Below are positions 1-5,809 of a stretch of 8,281 bases of DNA, piece after piece. Origin of the DNA: an uncultured Rhodospirillales bacterium (GTDB taxonomy: Bacteria; Pseudomonadota; Alphaproteobacteria; Acetobacterales; Acetobacteraceae); contig CAIVDX010000572.1 in the NCBI GenBank assembly GCA_903904805.1, positions 1 through 8,281 on the forward strand, read 5' to 3'. The number at the start of each line of letters is the position of its first letter. The stretch's first letter is position 1. A program made the translations under genes and the position numbers. Below the pieces are notes generated by a model, which made no database searches, was not told the origin of the DNA, and worked only from the letters and a program-made list of their open reading frames with translations.

Positions 1-105
1 GCCAGCCTACGCCGCCTGGCCGACGGTCAGGCCCCCAACCCTCCGGCGACCATCGAGGATCCACGGGTTTTGGAGGAGATCGCTGATCTGCTGAGCCGAC
101 GATAA
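1..105 (+). CDS. C-terminal tail of an unidentified protein (5' partial)
   Basis: An open frame runs from the first base of the window and stops at TAA (103-105), giving the last 34 residues of a protein whose start lies outside. The tail is proline-rich (QAPNPPATIEDPR) and is followed by a short amphipathic helix (VLEEIADLLSRR) typical of a natural C-terminus. It is too short to assign a family, and no function is proposed. It reads in the same direction as the thioesterase that follows 139 bp later. The gap has no clear terminator and only weak promoter-like matches, so shared transcription can be neither claimed nor excluded. The evidence is the open frame and plausible composition only; the minus-strand frames here look less natural. 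Confidence 0.5.
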   Translation, partial: ASLRRLADGQAPNPPATIEDPRVLEEIADLLSRR

Positions 106-244
106 GGCGGGCGATCTAGCCTCGTGCTGGCGCGATCCCATGCACAGGCAAAGGGTTGAAGCGGGCGCGGCTGTCCTTTGCTCGTGAGGCGCCCCCTGCG
201 CATCAGCGATTTGCAAAACCGGCGCAACCGGGCAGGCTACCACC

Positions 245-652
245 ATGACACTCGCACTTCCTCCATCTCCAATCCGAGCCTTGCTCGGCACCGAGCTGCT
301 AGAGCTGCGGGAGGGGTTCGCGCGAATCCGCTATCGGCCGCAGGCGGCGCATGCGAATTTTTCCGGCATCTTGCATGGCGGCATCATGATGATGCTGTTG
401 GACGAGGCTGCCGGCATCTCCGGCAGCTGGGCGCCACCGCCCGCACCGCCCCGCAAATCGGTGACGGTTGAGATGAGCACACATTTCACCGGCAAGGTAT
501 CGCCCGATTCAGGCCCGATAGAAGCCACCGGGGAGATCGTGCGATCCGGTCGCAACATCTTTTTCGTGCGCAGCGAATTGCGCGACAGTGCCGGCGACCT
601 GGTTGCTTACGGCGCAAGCACTCACCTCTGGCGGACAGAAACAGCGAGATGA
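245..652 (+). CDS. PaaI-family hotdog-fold acyl-CoA thioesterase
   Basis: This 135-residue protein has the size and motif order of single-domain hotdog thioesterases of the PaaI/YdiI/ACOT13 group, cytoplasmic enzymes that hydrolyse acyl- or aryl-CoA thioesters and act as dimers or tetramers. The signature HGGIMMMLLDEAAG is at residues 44-57: His44-Gly-Gly forms the oxyanion/CoA-binding turn, and Asp53/Glu54 on the following helix are the candidate catalytic acids. The second half has the family pattern of strands, with TVEMSTHFTGKV around 74-85, a GR turn at 102-103 and DSAGDLVAYGASTHLW at 115-129. The substrate cannot be read from sequence, and no phenylacetate-pathway genes are nearby, so paaI is not used. 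The ATG at 245 is the natural family start, but only a weak purine stretch (GGCAGG) precedes it. The gene appears monocistronic and is convergent with the leftward gene pair. Confidence 0.85.
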   Translation: MTLALPPSPIRALLGTELLELREGFARIRYRPQAAHANFSGILHGGIMMMLLDEAAGISGSWAPPPAPPRKSVTVEMSTHFTGKVSPDSGPIEATGEIVRSGRNIFFVRSELRDSAGDLVAYGASTHLWRTETAR

Positions 653-734
653 TGAAGCGTTGAATTATTGCCGTCCGGCCCTCGTGAGCCCCATCAGGCC
701 CAGCCAAACTCCCGGAATTTCGTATATTCTTGTT

Positions 735-754
735 AAAAAGGCATAAATTGCCCT
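735..754 (-). terminator. Intrinsic terminator of the leftward gene pair
   Basis: Read on the minus strand, the sequence from 754 down to 749 (AGGGCA) pairs with 743 to 738 (TGCCTT) around a five-base ATTTA loop: five Watson-Crick pairs and one G-U pair. The run TTTTT at 739-735 follows directly. The stem begins inside the TAG stop codon (755-753) of the last leftward gene. A GC-containing stem ending in a T-run is the classic rho-independent layout. The stem is short, so strength is uncertain. It lies in an AT-rich pocket between convergent genes. Confidence 0.55.
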
Positions 755-1982
755 AGTTCAACTGAGGAAACCGCCTGGCCGCCTCATCCGGCCCCAGCAT
801 CAGTTCAATCAGCCGCGCCCGAGCGACCTCGGGCATGTCCTCCTGCGCGGCAACCGCGCCCGCGGCGGCGGAGAGAGCGGCGTCATGTGCCGCGCCCGAT
901 GCCAGGCTGCGGCCGGCGAAATCGATCCGTCTGATGTCACGCACCACCTCCTCCAGCGCGACGAAGCCGGCGCTGTCGGTCGGGTTCATGCGATGGATCG
1001 GCTTGAGCACCTCCTCGGCCAGCGCGCCGGAGAGCCGGGCGCGGGCGATCGCCGCAAACTCTGTGGACAGTTCAATGGTGGCCTGACGGCCAGCCGGACC
1101 CGCCTCGCCCAGCGCGCCGATGATGGCCACCGCCCGCTCCAGCTCGGCGGCCGCCAGCGACGACGGTGCAGTGCGCAGCTCTGCGACGCGGGTGTGCAGC
1201 CGGTCCAGCACCGCCGTCTGCGCGCAGTCGAGTGCGCGGTGATGCGCCGGCAGGCTGGCGACCTGCCGGGCGGCGGCAAGCACGCCGGCACGGTCGTCAA
1301 GACGCTCAAGCAGCAGCGCCAGCGCCATCTCCCACGAGAGCGTGCCAACACCGGCGGCACTGCTCAGCAGGGCGGCGGGAAGCCTGGCGTCGGTGGCGTC
1401 GAGCAGGCGCAGGCCAAGCCGCAGCATGGGCGCGATCGCATGGCCCATGGCGGCAAGCTCGTCCGCACTGAGCCCCGACACATCCCGCGCGATACCGTCG
1501 CCGGCCAGCGCGCTGGCCAGCGCCGGATCGGCAAAATGTCCGGCGACCGCCTCCCACAGCATGGTGGCCGGCCCGGCCAGGCGCGGCAGATCGCTGAGCC
1601 GCGCCGGGCCGATGGCCGCCCGGATATCCTCCGCCTGGCCGCCCATCGCCCGCACGGCCGAGTTGGCGAGCGGGGTGAGCGCGCTGCGTGGCAGGCTGGC
1701 GTTGCCGCGCTGCCAGCCCCGCGGTGCAACGATCACCGGATCAAGCGGCAGGAACATCAGCCGCTGCATGCTGAGCGGACGATCCGGCTGCATGGAGCGC
1801 AACAGGGGCCGCAACGGTTCGATCAACTTGTCCGCATCGCCACGCTCGGGCAGCGCATCGACAATATCGAGCACCGCCGCCACCTTGCTCGGCGTGGCAT
1901 CCACCAGCGCGTGGCGCAGCGCGCGCACCTCGGCGGCCTGCGTGTTCGCCGGCTTCGGCGCAGCGGCGGGGGCGCGCGCCAT
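753..1982 (-). CDS. Conserved-looking hypothetical protein, Ala-rich helical (409 aa)
   Basis: I do not recognise a family. The 409-residue product has a short Ala/Pro-rich N-terminus (residues 1-15) followed by mostly alpha-helical, alanine- and leucine-rich sequence with many charged residues, no signal peptide and no membrane segment, so it is probably cytoplasmic. The least repetitive stretch lies around residues 72-106 (MQRLMFLPLDPVIVAPRGW, then a Ser/Pro/Arg segment) and is the best candidate for a conserved core. The ATG at 1982 lies two bases after the TGA of the upstream gene (1987-1985) in a different frame, so translation is probably coupled and the two products likely act together. 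It is preferred over the long plus-strand frames here because those are rich in Arg/Gln/Ala and lack hydrophobic-core patterning. It ends at TAG just inside an intrinsic terminator. Existence is fairly sure; function is unknown. Confidence 0.75.
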   Translation of the reverse strand: MARAPAAAPKPANTQAAEVRALRHALVDATPSKVAAVLDIVDALPERGDADKLIEPLRPLLRSMQPDRPLSMQRLMFLPLDPVIVAPRGWQRGNASLPRSALTPLANSAVRAMGGQAEDIRAAIGPARLSDLPRLAGPATMLWEAVAGHFADPALASALAGDGIARDVSGLSADELAAMGHAIAPMLRLGLRLLDATDARLPAALLSSAAGVGTLSWEMALALLLERLDDRAGVLAAARQVASLPAHHRALDCAQTAVLDRLHTRVAELRTAPSSLAAAELERAVAIIGALGEAGPAGRQATIELSTEFAAIARARLSGALAEEVLKPIHRMNPTDSAGFVALEEVVRDIRRIDFAGRSLASGAAHDAALSAAAGAVAAQEDMPEVARARLIELMLGPDEAARRFPQLN

Positions 1983-1984
1983 GC

Positions 1985-2944
1985 TCAGGCCGCCATCGCG
2001 CGCAGGCGCTCATTGCGGGCGATGGCGCTCATCGCCGCTGCCTGGGTGGGAGGGGCGGCCGGCTTGAGCGCGACCAGAGGCGCGGCCTCAACCATCTCGA
2101 TCTCCAGCGGCATGGTCGGCATATAGGCCGCGATCTCGGGCAGCGTGGCCGCACGCTCGGGCTCGGTCTGCGCCAGCTGCCACAGCAGCACCGGGCGTTC
2201 CCACCCATCCAGCAGCCAGATCGCGCGATCGGCGGCGGCCAGCGCGTCAGTAATGGCATCCGGCGCGGTGGCCAGGCGGCGCATCGCCTCCGGTGCCAGC
2301 CGGTGGGCCGCCGCCATCGCCGAACGCGCCCATTCGAGCGTGGTGGCAGCCTGGTTGGCCACCGCGATGGCCATGCCCGCGCCATTGTCGGCCGACAGCA
2401 TCGCACCCCATTGCCGCATGTCCCCCTCCAGACTGGCGAGTGCGGCGACCAGCCGCGGCAGCCAGGCGGTGGGCGTGCCCAGGCCAAGCGGGGTCATCAC
2501 CCGGGCGAGGCGCGCCAGGGCATCATGCCCGGCAGCGACCGCCGGTGCGGCGTTCAGCAATGCGGCGAGGCAGGCCCGCAGCGCGGCGTCATCCGCCTGT
2601 TCGGCGGCGCGCGCGGCGACCGAGGCGGCGTGGCCCGCGAACCCGGCGATCGCCACCGTGCGCGCGGCCTGGCGCACCCCCAGCGGCGTGGCCACCGGCC
2701 GCGCGGCGAGGGTCGCGGCGAGGCGACGGTCATGCAAGGTCATCGCGCAGGTCTGCCCGAGTGCCGACCACGGGATCACATAAACCCCACGCGTGCCGGA
2801 GGGATTGGGGATCACCGCCTCCGGCCGACCGGCCAGCAGCCGCAGCCGCGCGGCGCACAGCATGGGCGTGGTGAACGGCACGAAGGCCCCGCGCTCGGCG
2901 AAATTCGCAGGACGATCAGGCTGCAATGACAATCCGGTCCACAT
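1985..2944 (-). CDS. Hypothetical protein, first gene of a coupled pair (319 aa)
   Basis: I do not recognise a family. The 319-residue product opens with a more ordered N-terminal region: FAERGAFVPFTTPMLCAARL at residues 15-34, then PNPSGTRGVYVIPWSAL at 46-62 and HDRRLAATLA at 71-80. This looks like a small beta-containing domain. The remaining two-thirds is Ala-rich and helical (VAARAAEQADDAALRACLAAL and similar), with no signal peptide or membrane segment. The C-terminus is a Pro/Ala linker followed by a short helix. Its TGA is two bases from the ATG of the next leftward gene. The start is uncertain: ATG at 2944 has a G-run one base upstream, too close for a normal ribosome binding site, and this G-run sits in the 3' arm of a hairpin; a TTG at 2932 is an alternative. 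Function is unknown. Confidence 0.72.
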   Translation of the reverse strand: MWTGLSLQPDRPANFAERGAFVPFTTPMLCAARLRLLAGRPEAVIPNPSGTRGVYVIPWSALGQTCAMTLHDRRLAATLAARPVATPLGVRQAARTVAIAGFAGHAASVAARAAEQADDAALRACLAALLNAAPAVAAGHDALARLARVMTPLGLGTPTAWLPRLVAALASLEGDMRQWGAMLSADNGAGMAIAVANQAATTLEWARSAMAAAHRLAPEAMRRLATAPDAITDALAAADRAIWLLDGWERPVLLWQLAQTEPERAATLPEIAAYMPTMPLEIEMVEAAPLVALKPAAPPTQAAAMSAIARNERLRAMAA

Positions 2945-2963
2945 GCCCCCAGCATGGGGGGCA
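2944..2963 (-). promoter_or_regulatory. Hairpin abutting the start codon of the 319-aa gene
   Basis: TGCCCCC (2944-2950) and GGGGGCA (2957-2963) form a perfect 7-bp inverted repeat around a six-base loop. In the leftward mRNA the 3' arm contains the only G-rich, Shine-Dalgarno-like run and ends on the A of the AUG at 2944. Folding would therefore occlude the ribosome entry site. The loop contains a second, out-of-frame AUG (2955-2953). The inverted repeat is directly visible; a role in translational control is inference. Confidence 0.4.
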
Positions 2964-3000
2964 AAGGTTACGAACCGCCTACCAGCCAGTGGCCCGGCGC

Positions 3001-3016
3001 GGCACCTCGCGGTGCC
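3001..3016 (-). terminator. Stable 3' hairpin after the secreted-protein gene
   Basis: GGCACC (3001-3006) and GGTGCC (3011-3016) make a perfect 6-bp stem. In the leftward transcript the tetraloop is GCGA, a GNRA loop, which makes the hairpin unusually stable. It starts five bases after the TGA (3024-3022) of the Met/His-rich protein gene. No T-run follows, so it is not a textbook intrinsic terminator. It may protect the mRNA 3' end or terminate with help from protein factors. Confidence 0.35.
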
Positions 3017-3021
3017 TCGCC

Positions 3022-3468
3022 TCAGCTGACCCGGCGAACCCGCCCGTCATGACGGTCCATGGTGAAGCGCGCGATCACATCACCGTTCTGCGTGGCCAGG
3101 GCGAAGGCAACATTGGCCGCATCCTGCTCGGCCACCTCCGTCACCTTCCAGCTGTGATTGCCTTTGAACAGCAGAAACGCCTCGGCGATTTTCTGCACAT
3201 CCGCACCAGACAACGCACGGTCCTTGGCGGTGAACACCAGCCCACCCATCGGCCCACCCATCGGCGCGCGACGCCAGGCATGATGCGCCCAGCCAGCCGG
3301 GCCCATGCCAGGGCCATGCGGCGGCATCATGCCACCGGGGCCGTGCGGCATCTGGTCCATCATCCCCGGCCCACCAGGCGGCGGGGCCGGCTGCGCGACG
3401 GCGAGCGCCAGCCCACCACCGATGATGGCGGCGCCGAACGCCATGCCGAACGCATATGAAGTGCGCAT
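3022..3468 (-). CDS. Secreted Met/His/Gly/Pro-rich protein with a PepSY-like C-terminal domain
   Basis: The 148-residue product begins with a signal peptide: MRTSYAF, then a hydrophobic Gly/Ala/Ile/Leu run at residues 8-23, with likely cleavage after ALAVA (about residue 25). A low-complexity segment at about 26-76 contains eight Met and four His among Gly and Pro (for example MMDQMPHGPGGMM), a composition seen in periplasmic metal-binding or flexible linker regions. The folded C-terminal part (about 78-147) has an amphipathic helix (GADVQKIAEAFLLF), then KGNHSWKVTEV, a strand and NGDVIARFTMDRHDGRVRRV, which resembles the strand-turn-strand end of PepSY-type domains. The start at 3468 is chosen over an in-frame ATG at 3597 because it gives a proper signal peptide and has GGAG nine bases upstream. 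The gene is divergent from the two-component regulator, which suggests it is a target or accessory of that system. Metal binding is inferred only. Confidence 0.8.
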   Translation of the reverse strand: MRTSYAFGMAFGAAIIGGGLALAVAQPAPPPGGPGMMDQMPHGPGGMMPPHGPGMGPAGWAHHAWRRAPMGGPMGGLVFTAKDRALSGADVQKIAEAFLLFKGNHSWKVTEVAEQDAANVAFALATQNGDVIARFTMDRHDGRVRRVS

Positions 3469-3502
3469 GTCTGAAAGCTCCGATGTGATTGGCCTGGCGC
3501 GG

Positions 3503-3508
3503 TTATAT
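3503..3508 (-). promoter_or_regulatory. Possible -10 element for the secreted-protein gene
   Basis: On the minus strand the hexamer TATAAC (within CGATATAACC) lies 35 bases upstream of the ATG at 3468 and is the only TA-rich hexamer in an otherwise GC-rich leader. No recognisable -35 lies 16-18 bases upstream, as is common in promoters that need an activator. If used, transcription would start near 3496, which puts the TGCAAC repeat at roughly -43 to -58. Confidence 0.3.
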
Positions 3509-3527
3509 CGCCGCCGGGTGACGGCCG

Positions 3528-3563
3528 CTGATGCGAATTGCAACCAAGTGCAACATCTGATGC
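3528..3563. promoter_or_regulatory. Candidate OmpR-family operator between the divergent genes
   Basis: TGCAAC occurs at 3539-3544 and again at 3549-3554 (TGCAAC-N4-TGCAAC), a start-to-start distance of 10 bp or one helical turn. This is the spacing at which OmpR/PhoB-type regulators bind tandem half-sites. The pair is bracketed by two copies of CTGATGC (3528-3534 and 3557-3563). A near-match, TTGTAAC, sits at 3585-3591 just before the regulator's start codon. The element is roughly midway between the two divergent starts (71 bp from 3468 and 42 bp from 3596). The repeats are seen directly; recognition by the neighbouring response regulator is inference. Confidence 0.45.
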
Positions 3564-3595
3564 ACGGCGCGCGCGAACTCCCTATTGTAACAACC

Positions 3596-4315
3596 ATGGA
3601 TCAGATGCCGCACATACTGGTGGTCGACGACGATCGTGAGATTCGCGATCTTCTGGCCCGCTTTCTCGAACGCAACCGCTTCCGCGTCACCGCCGCCCGC
3701 GACGCGCGCGAGGCCCGGCGCGCCTGGCCGAACGGCCATTATCATCTGGTCGTGCTCGATCTGATGCTGCCCGGCGAGGGCGGCCTCGAGCTCGCCCGCT
3801 GGCTGCGCAGCCAGGCCGACATCCCGATCGTGATGCTCACCGCAATGGGTGACGAGACCGACCGGATCATCGGTCTGGAGCTCGGCGCGGACGACTACGT
3901 GCCCAAGCCGTTCAACCCGCGTGAGCTGCTGGCCCGCATCCGCGCGGTGCTGCGCCGCACCGGCGAGCGTGCCGCTGGCGGCAGTGAGGACAATGCCAAG
4001 ACACTGCGCTTCGCCGGCTGGGTGATCGAGCCCACGCGCCGTCGCCTGCTGAACCCCGATGGCGCCGAGGTCGCCCTGACCGCCGGCGAGTTCGACCTGC
4101 TGCTGGCACTGGCCGAGCGCGCCAACCGGGTGCTGACGCGTGACATGCTGCTCGACCTGCTGCGCGGCCGCCAGGCTGGCCCGTTCGATCGCGCGATCGA
4201 TGTCGCCGTCAGCCGGCTGCGCCGCAAGCTGGAGGATGACGGCCGCCACGCCCAGCTCATCAAGACGGTGCGCGGCGGCGGCTACGTGCTGGCGGCCCCT
4301 GTCGAGCGGCTGTAA
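3596..4315 (+). CDS. OmpR-family DNA-binding response regulator
   Basis: The 239-residue cytoplasmic transcription factor has a receiver domain (about residues 5-121) joined by a short linker to an OmpR/PhoB winged-helix domain (about 137-235). Receiver landmarks are all present: acidic residues Asp11-Asp12, phospho-acceptor Asp55 in VVLDLMLPG, Thr82 in VMLTAMG and Lys104 in VPKPF. The effector domain has LTAGEFDLLLAL (161-172), then the recognition-helix region FDRAIDVAVSRLRRKLE (197-213) and the wing TVRGGGYVL (224-232). ATG at 3596 is chosen because family members start a few residues before the PHILVVDDD strand; the longer in-frame start at 3305 would overlap the divergent gene. A second ATG three codons on (3605) is possible. 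There is no Shine-Dalgarno sequence, but TATTGT at 3583-3588 could be a -10 giving a nearly leaderless mRNA. The cognate kinase follows after 9 bp. Confidence 0.93.
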   Translation: MDQMPHILVVDDDREIRDLLARFLERNRFRVTAARDAREARRAWPNGHYHLVVLDLMLPGEGGLELARWLRSQADIPIVMLTAMGDETDRIIGLELGADDYVPKPFNPRELLARIRAVLRRTGERAAGGSEDNAKTLRFAGWVIEPTRRRLLNPDGAEVALTAGEFDLLLALAERANRVLTRDMLLDLLRGRQAGPFDRAIDVAVSRLRRKLEDDGRHAQLIKTVRGGGYVLAAPVERL

Positions 4316-4324
4316 AGCCGGCTG

Positions 4325-5674
4325 ATGACAGTCCGACTATGGCCCCGCAGCCTCGCCTGGCGGACCACTCTGATCGTGCTCGCCGGCCTCGCCCTGGTGC
4401 AGGTCGCGGGGCTGACCATCCATGCGCTCGACCGGCGTGATCTGATCCGCATTGCCGAGGCGCAGGAGGCGGCAACCCGGGTGATGGGGCTGTATCGCGT
4501 GGTGGTGCTCAGCACGCCCGACGAGCTGGTCGCCCGCGTGAAGGGCCTCGATCTGCCGCCCGACATGACCGCGGTGCTCTCAGATGAGCCTCCCGGTACG
4601 GGGCTGGCGCGGGTGCCGGTGGAGATCCAGCGCATCCTGCGGCTGTCGATGCAGCTGGTGCCACTGCCGCAGCAACTGCGCCCGCGCGAATCCCGTATTC
4701 TGTGGGACGAGGACGCCCAGCGCGTGGTGATTGGCATGCGCCTGCCCGATGGCCGCTGGCTGTCGGTCAGCGAGCATCCGCCGCCGGCGCGGCTGCTGCA
4801 CGAACCCGGCTTTTTCGCCGCCTTCCTGCTGATGACCGTCGCCGCCGCCTTGCTGCTGGTCTGGGCCGCCCGCCGGCTCACCGCGCCGGTCCGCGTGCTC
4901 GCCGCCGCCGCCGAACGGCTCGGCCGCGATGTGAACACCCCGCCGCTTCCCGAGACCGGCCCCTCCGAAGTGGTCGCCGCCGCCACCGCCTTCAACACCA
5001 TGGCCGCGCGTATCCGCCGCTTCGTCGCCGACCGCACCTTCCTGCTCACCGCCATCGGCCACGACCTGCGCACGCCGATCACCCGGCTGAAGCTGCGCGC
5101 GGAATTCATCGATGATGACGAGCTGCGCACCAAGTTTCTCGCCGATCTCGATCAGCTGGAGGCGATGGTGTCCTCCACCCTGCAGTTCGGCAAGGACATC
5201 TCGGGCACCGAGCCGGTCGCCGCACTCGACCTGCCGGCGCTGCTGCGCACCGTGCTCGACGAAGCCGCCGACGCCGCGCCCGACCACGCCAGCGCGCTCA
5301 GCTATGAAGGACCGGAGCACCTGACGATCCATGCGCGCCCGCTGGCGGTGAAGCGCGCCATCGCCAACCTGGTCGGCAATGCCCTGGCCTATGGCGGCGC
5401 GGCCAATATCCGCCTGCTGCCGCCGGCCAAGGACGCGAAAATCCCGCTCGCCCGCGTCGAGGTCGCCGATGACGGTCCCGGCATCCCGCCGGAGATGATG
5501 GAACGCGTGTTCGAACCGTTCCAGCGCCTGGAGACCAGCCGCAACCGCGAGACCGGCGGCACCGGCCTGGGCCTGCCGATCGCGCGAAACATTCTGCGCG
5601 CGCATGGCGGTGACGTGACACTGGCGAACCGAACCGGCGGTGGGCTGGTGGCGACGGCGGCACTGCCCGTTTAA
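4325..5674 (+). CDS. EnvZ-like membrane sensor histidine kinase
   Basis: This 449-residue inner-membrane kinase is the partner of the response regulator 9 bp upstream. The order is a cytoplasmic N-tail, TM1 (about residues 13-34), a periplasmic sensor region of about 125 residues with no recognisable domain, TM2 (about 162-182), HAMP (about 180-236), HisKA dimerisation domain (about 236-296) and HATPase_c (about 335-447). The H-box AIGHDLRTPITRLKLRAEF places the autophosphorylated His at 246. The N-box is ANLVGNALAYGG (Asn348/Asn352), followed by G1 DDGPGIP (382-388), F-box FEPF (396-399) and G2 GGTGLGL (411-417), so the catalytic core looks intact. The signal cannot be read from sequence. 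The EnvZ/CpxA-like architecture and the neighbouring secreted protein point to envelope or metal conditions. No strong ribosome binding site precedes the ATG, consistent with translational coupling to the regulator. Confidence 0.93.
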   Translation: MTVRLWPRSLAWRTTLIVLAGLALVQVAGLTIHALDRRDLIRIAEAQEAATRVMGLYRVVVLSTPDELVARVKGLDLPPDMTAVLSDEPPGTGLARVPVEIQRILRLSMQLVPLPQQLRPRESRILWDEDAQRVVIGMRLPDGRWLSVSEHPPPARLLHEPGFFAAFLLMTVAAALLLVWAARRLTAPVRVLAAAAERLGRDVNTPPLPETGPSEVVAAATAFNTMAARIRRFVADRTFLLTAIGHDLRTPITRLKLRAEFIDDDELRTKFLADLDQLEAMVSSTLQFGKDISGTEPVAALDLPALLRTVLDEAADAAPDHASALSYEGPEHLTIHARPLAVKRAIANLVGNALAYGGAANIRLLPPAKDAKIPLARVEVADDGPGIPPEMMERVFEPFQRLETSRNRETGGTGLGLPIARNILRAHGGDVTLANRTGGGLVATAALPV

Positions 5675-5737
5675 AGGACGGCCAAGGGCGTTGCCGTCGC
5701 CACCAGCCCGTGGCCCCGGACTTGCTAGCCAAGCCGC

Positions 5738-5770
5738 ATGACCCACGCGCCCCCATGACCCACGCGCCCC
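5738..5770 (+). repeat. Two tandem copies of a 17-bp repeat in the operon leader
   Basis: ATGACCCACGCGCCCCC at 5738-5754 is followed directly by ATGACCCACGCGCCCC at 5755-5770: identical over 16 bases with a period of 17. It lies in the 135-bp gap between the kinase and the permease. Because 17 is not a multiple of three, the copies create two tiny frames, MTHAPP then stop (5738-5758) and MTHAPQVASPRA then stop (5755-5793), joined by an ATGA overlap. Neither has a ribosome binding site. The repeat is certain; function, if any, is unknown, and slippage duplication is the simplest origin. Confidence 0.85.
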
Positions 5771-5809
5771 AAGTCGCCTCCCCACGGGCCTGAAGCGGCC
5801 GCGCCCGGG

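Noticed and set aside
106..244. Promoter for the thioesterase (TTGCAA at 211-216)
   Set aside because: No convincing -10 lies at the right spacing; nothing else recognisable in this gap.
885..2126. Plus-strand open frame (413 codons) opposite the orphan gene pair
   Set aside because: The product is dominated by Arg, Gln and Gly with no hydrophobic patterning and spans the junction of two better minus-strand genes; judged a shadow.
3305..3595. N-terminal extension of the response regulator to an ATG at 3305
   Set aside because: It would overlap the divergent gene by over 160 bases and add 97 residues not found before OmpR-type receivers.
3469..3597. N-terminal extension of the secreted protein to an ATG at 3597
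   Set aside because: It would bury the signal peptide 43 residues in and cover the divergent promoter; the ATG at 3468 has a good GGAG site.
5677..5698. Inverted repeat GACGGC...GCCGTC just after the kinase gene as a terminator
   Set aside because: Only 6 bp with a 10-base loop and no T-run; too weak to call.
4580..5785. Minus-strand open frame (401 codons) opposite the kinase gene
   Set aside because: The kinase on the plus strand is complete with all motifs; the antisense product is Gly/Arg/Gln-rich and featureless.
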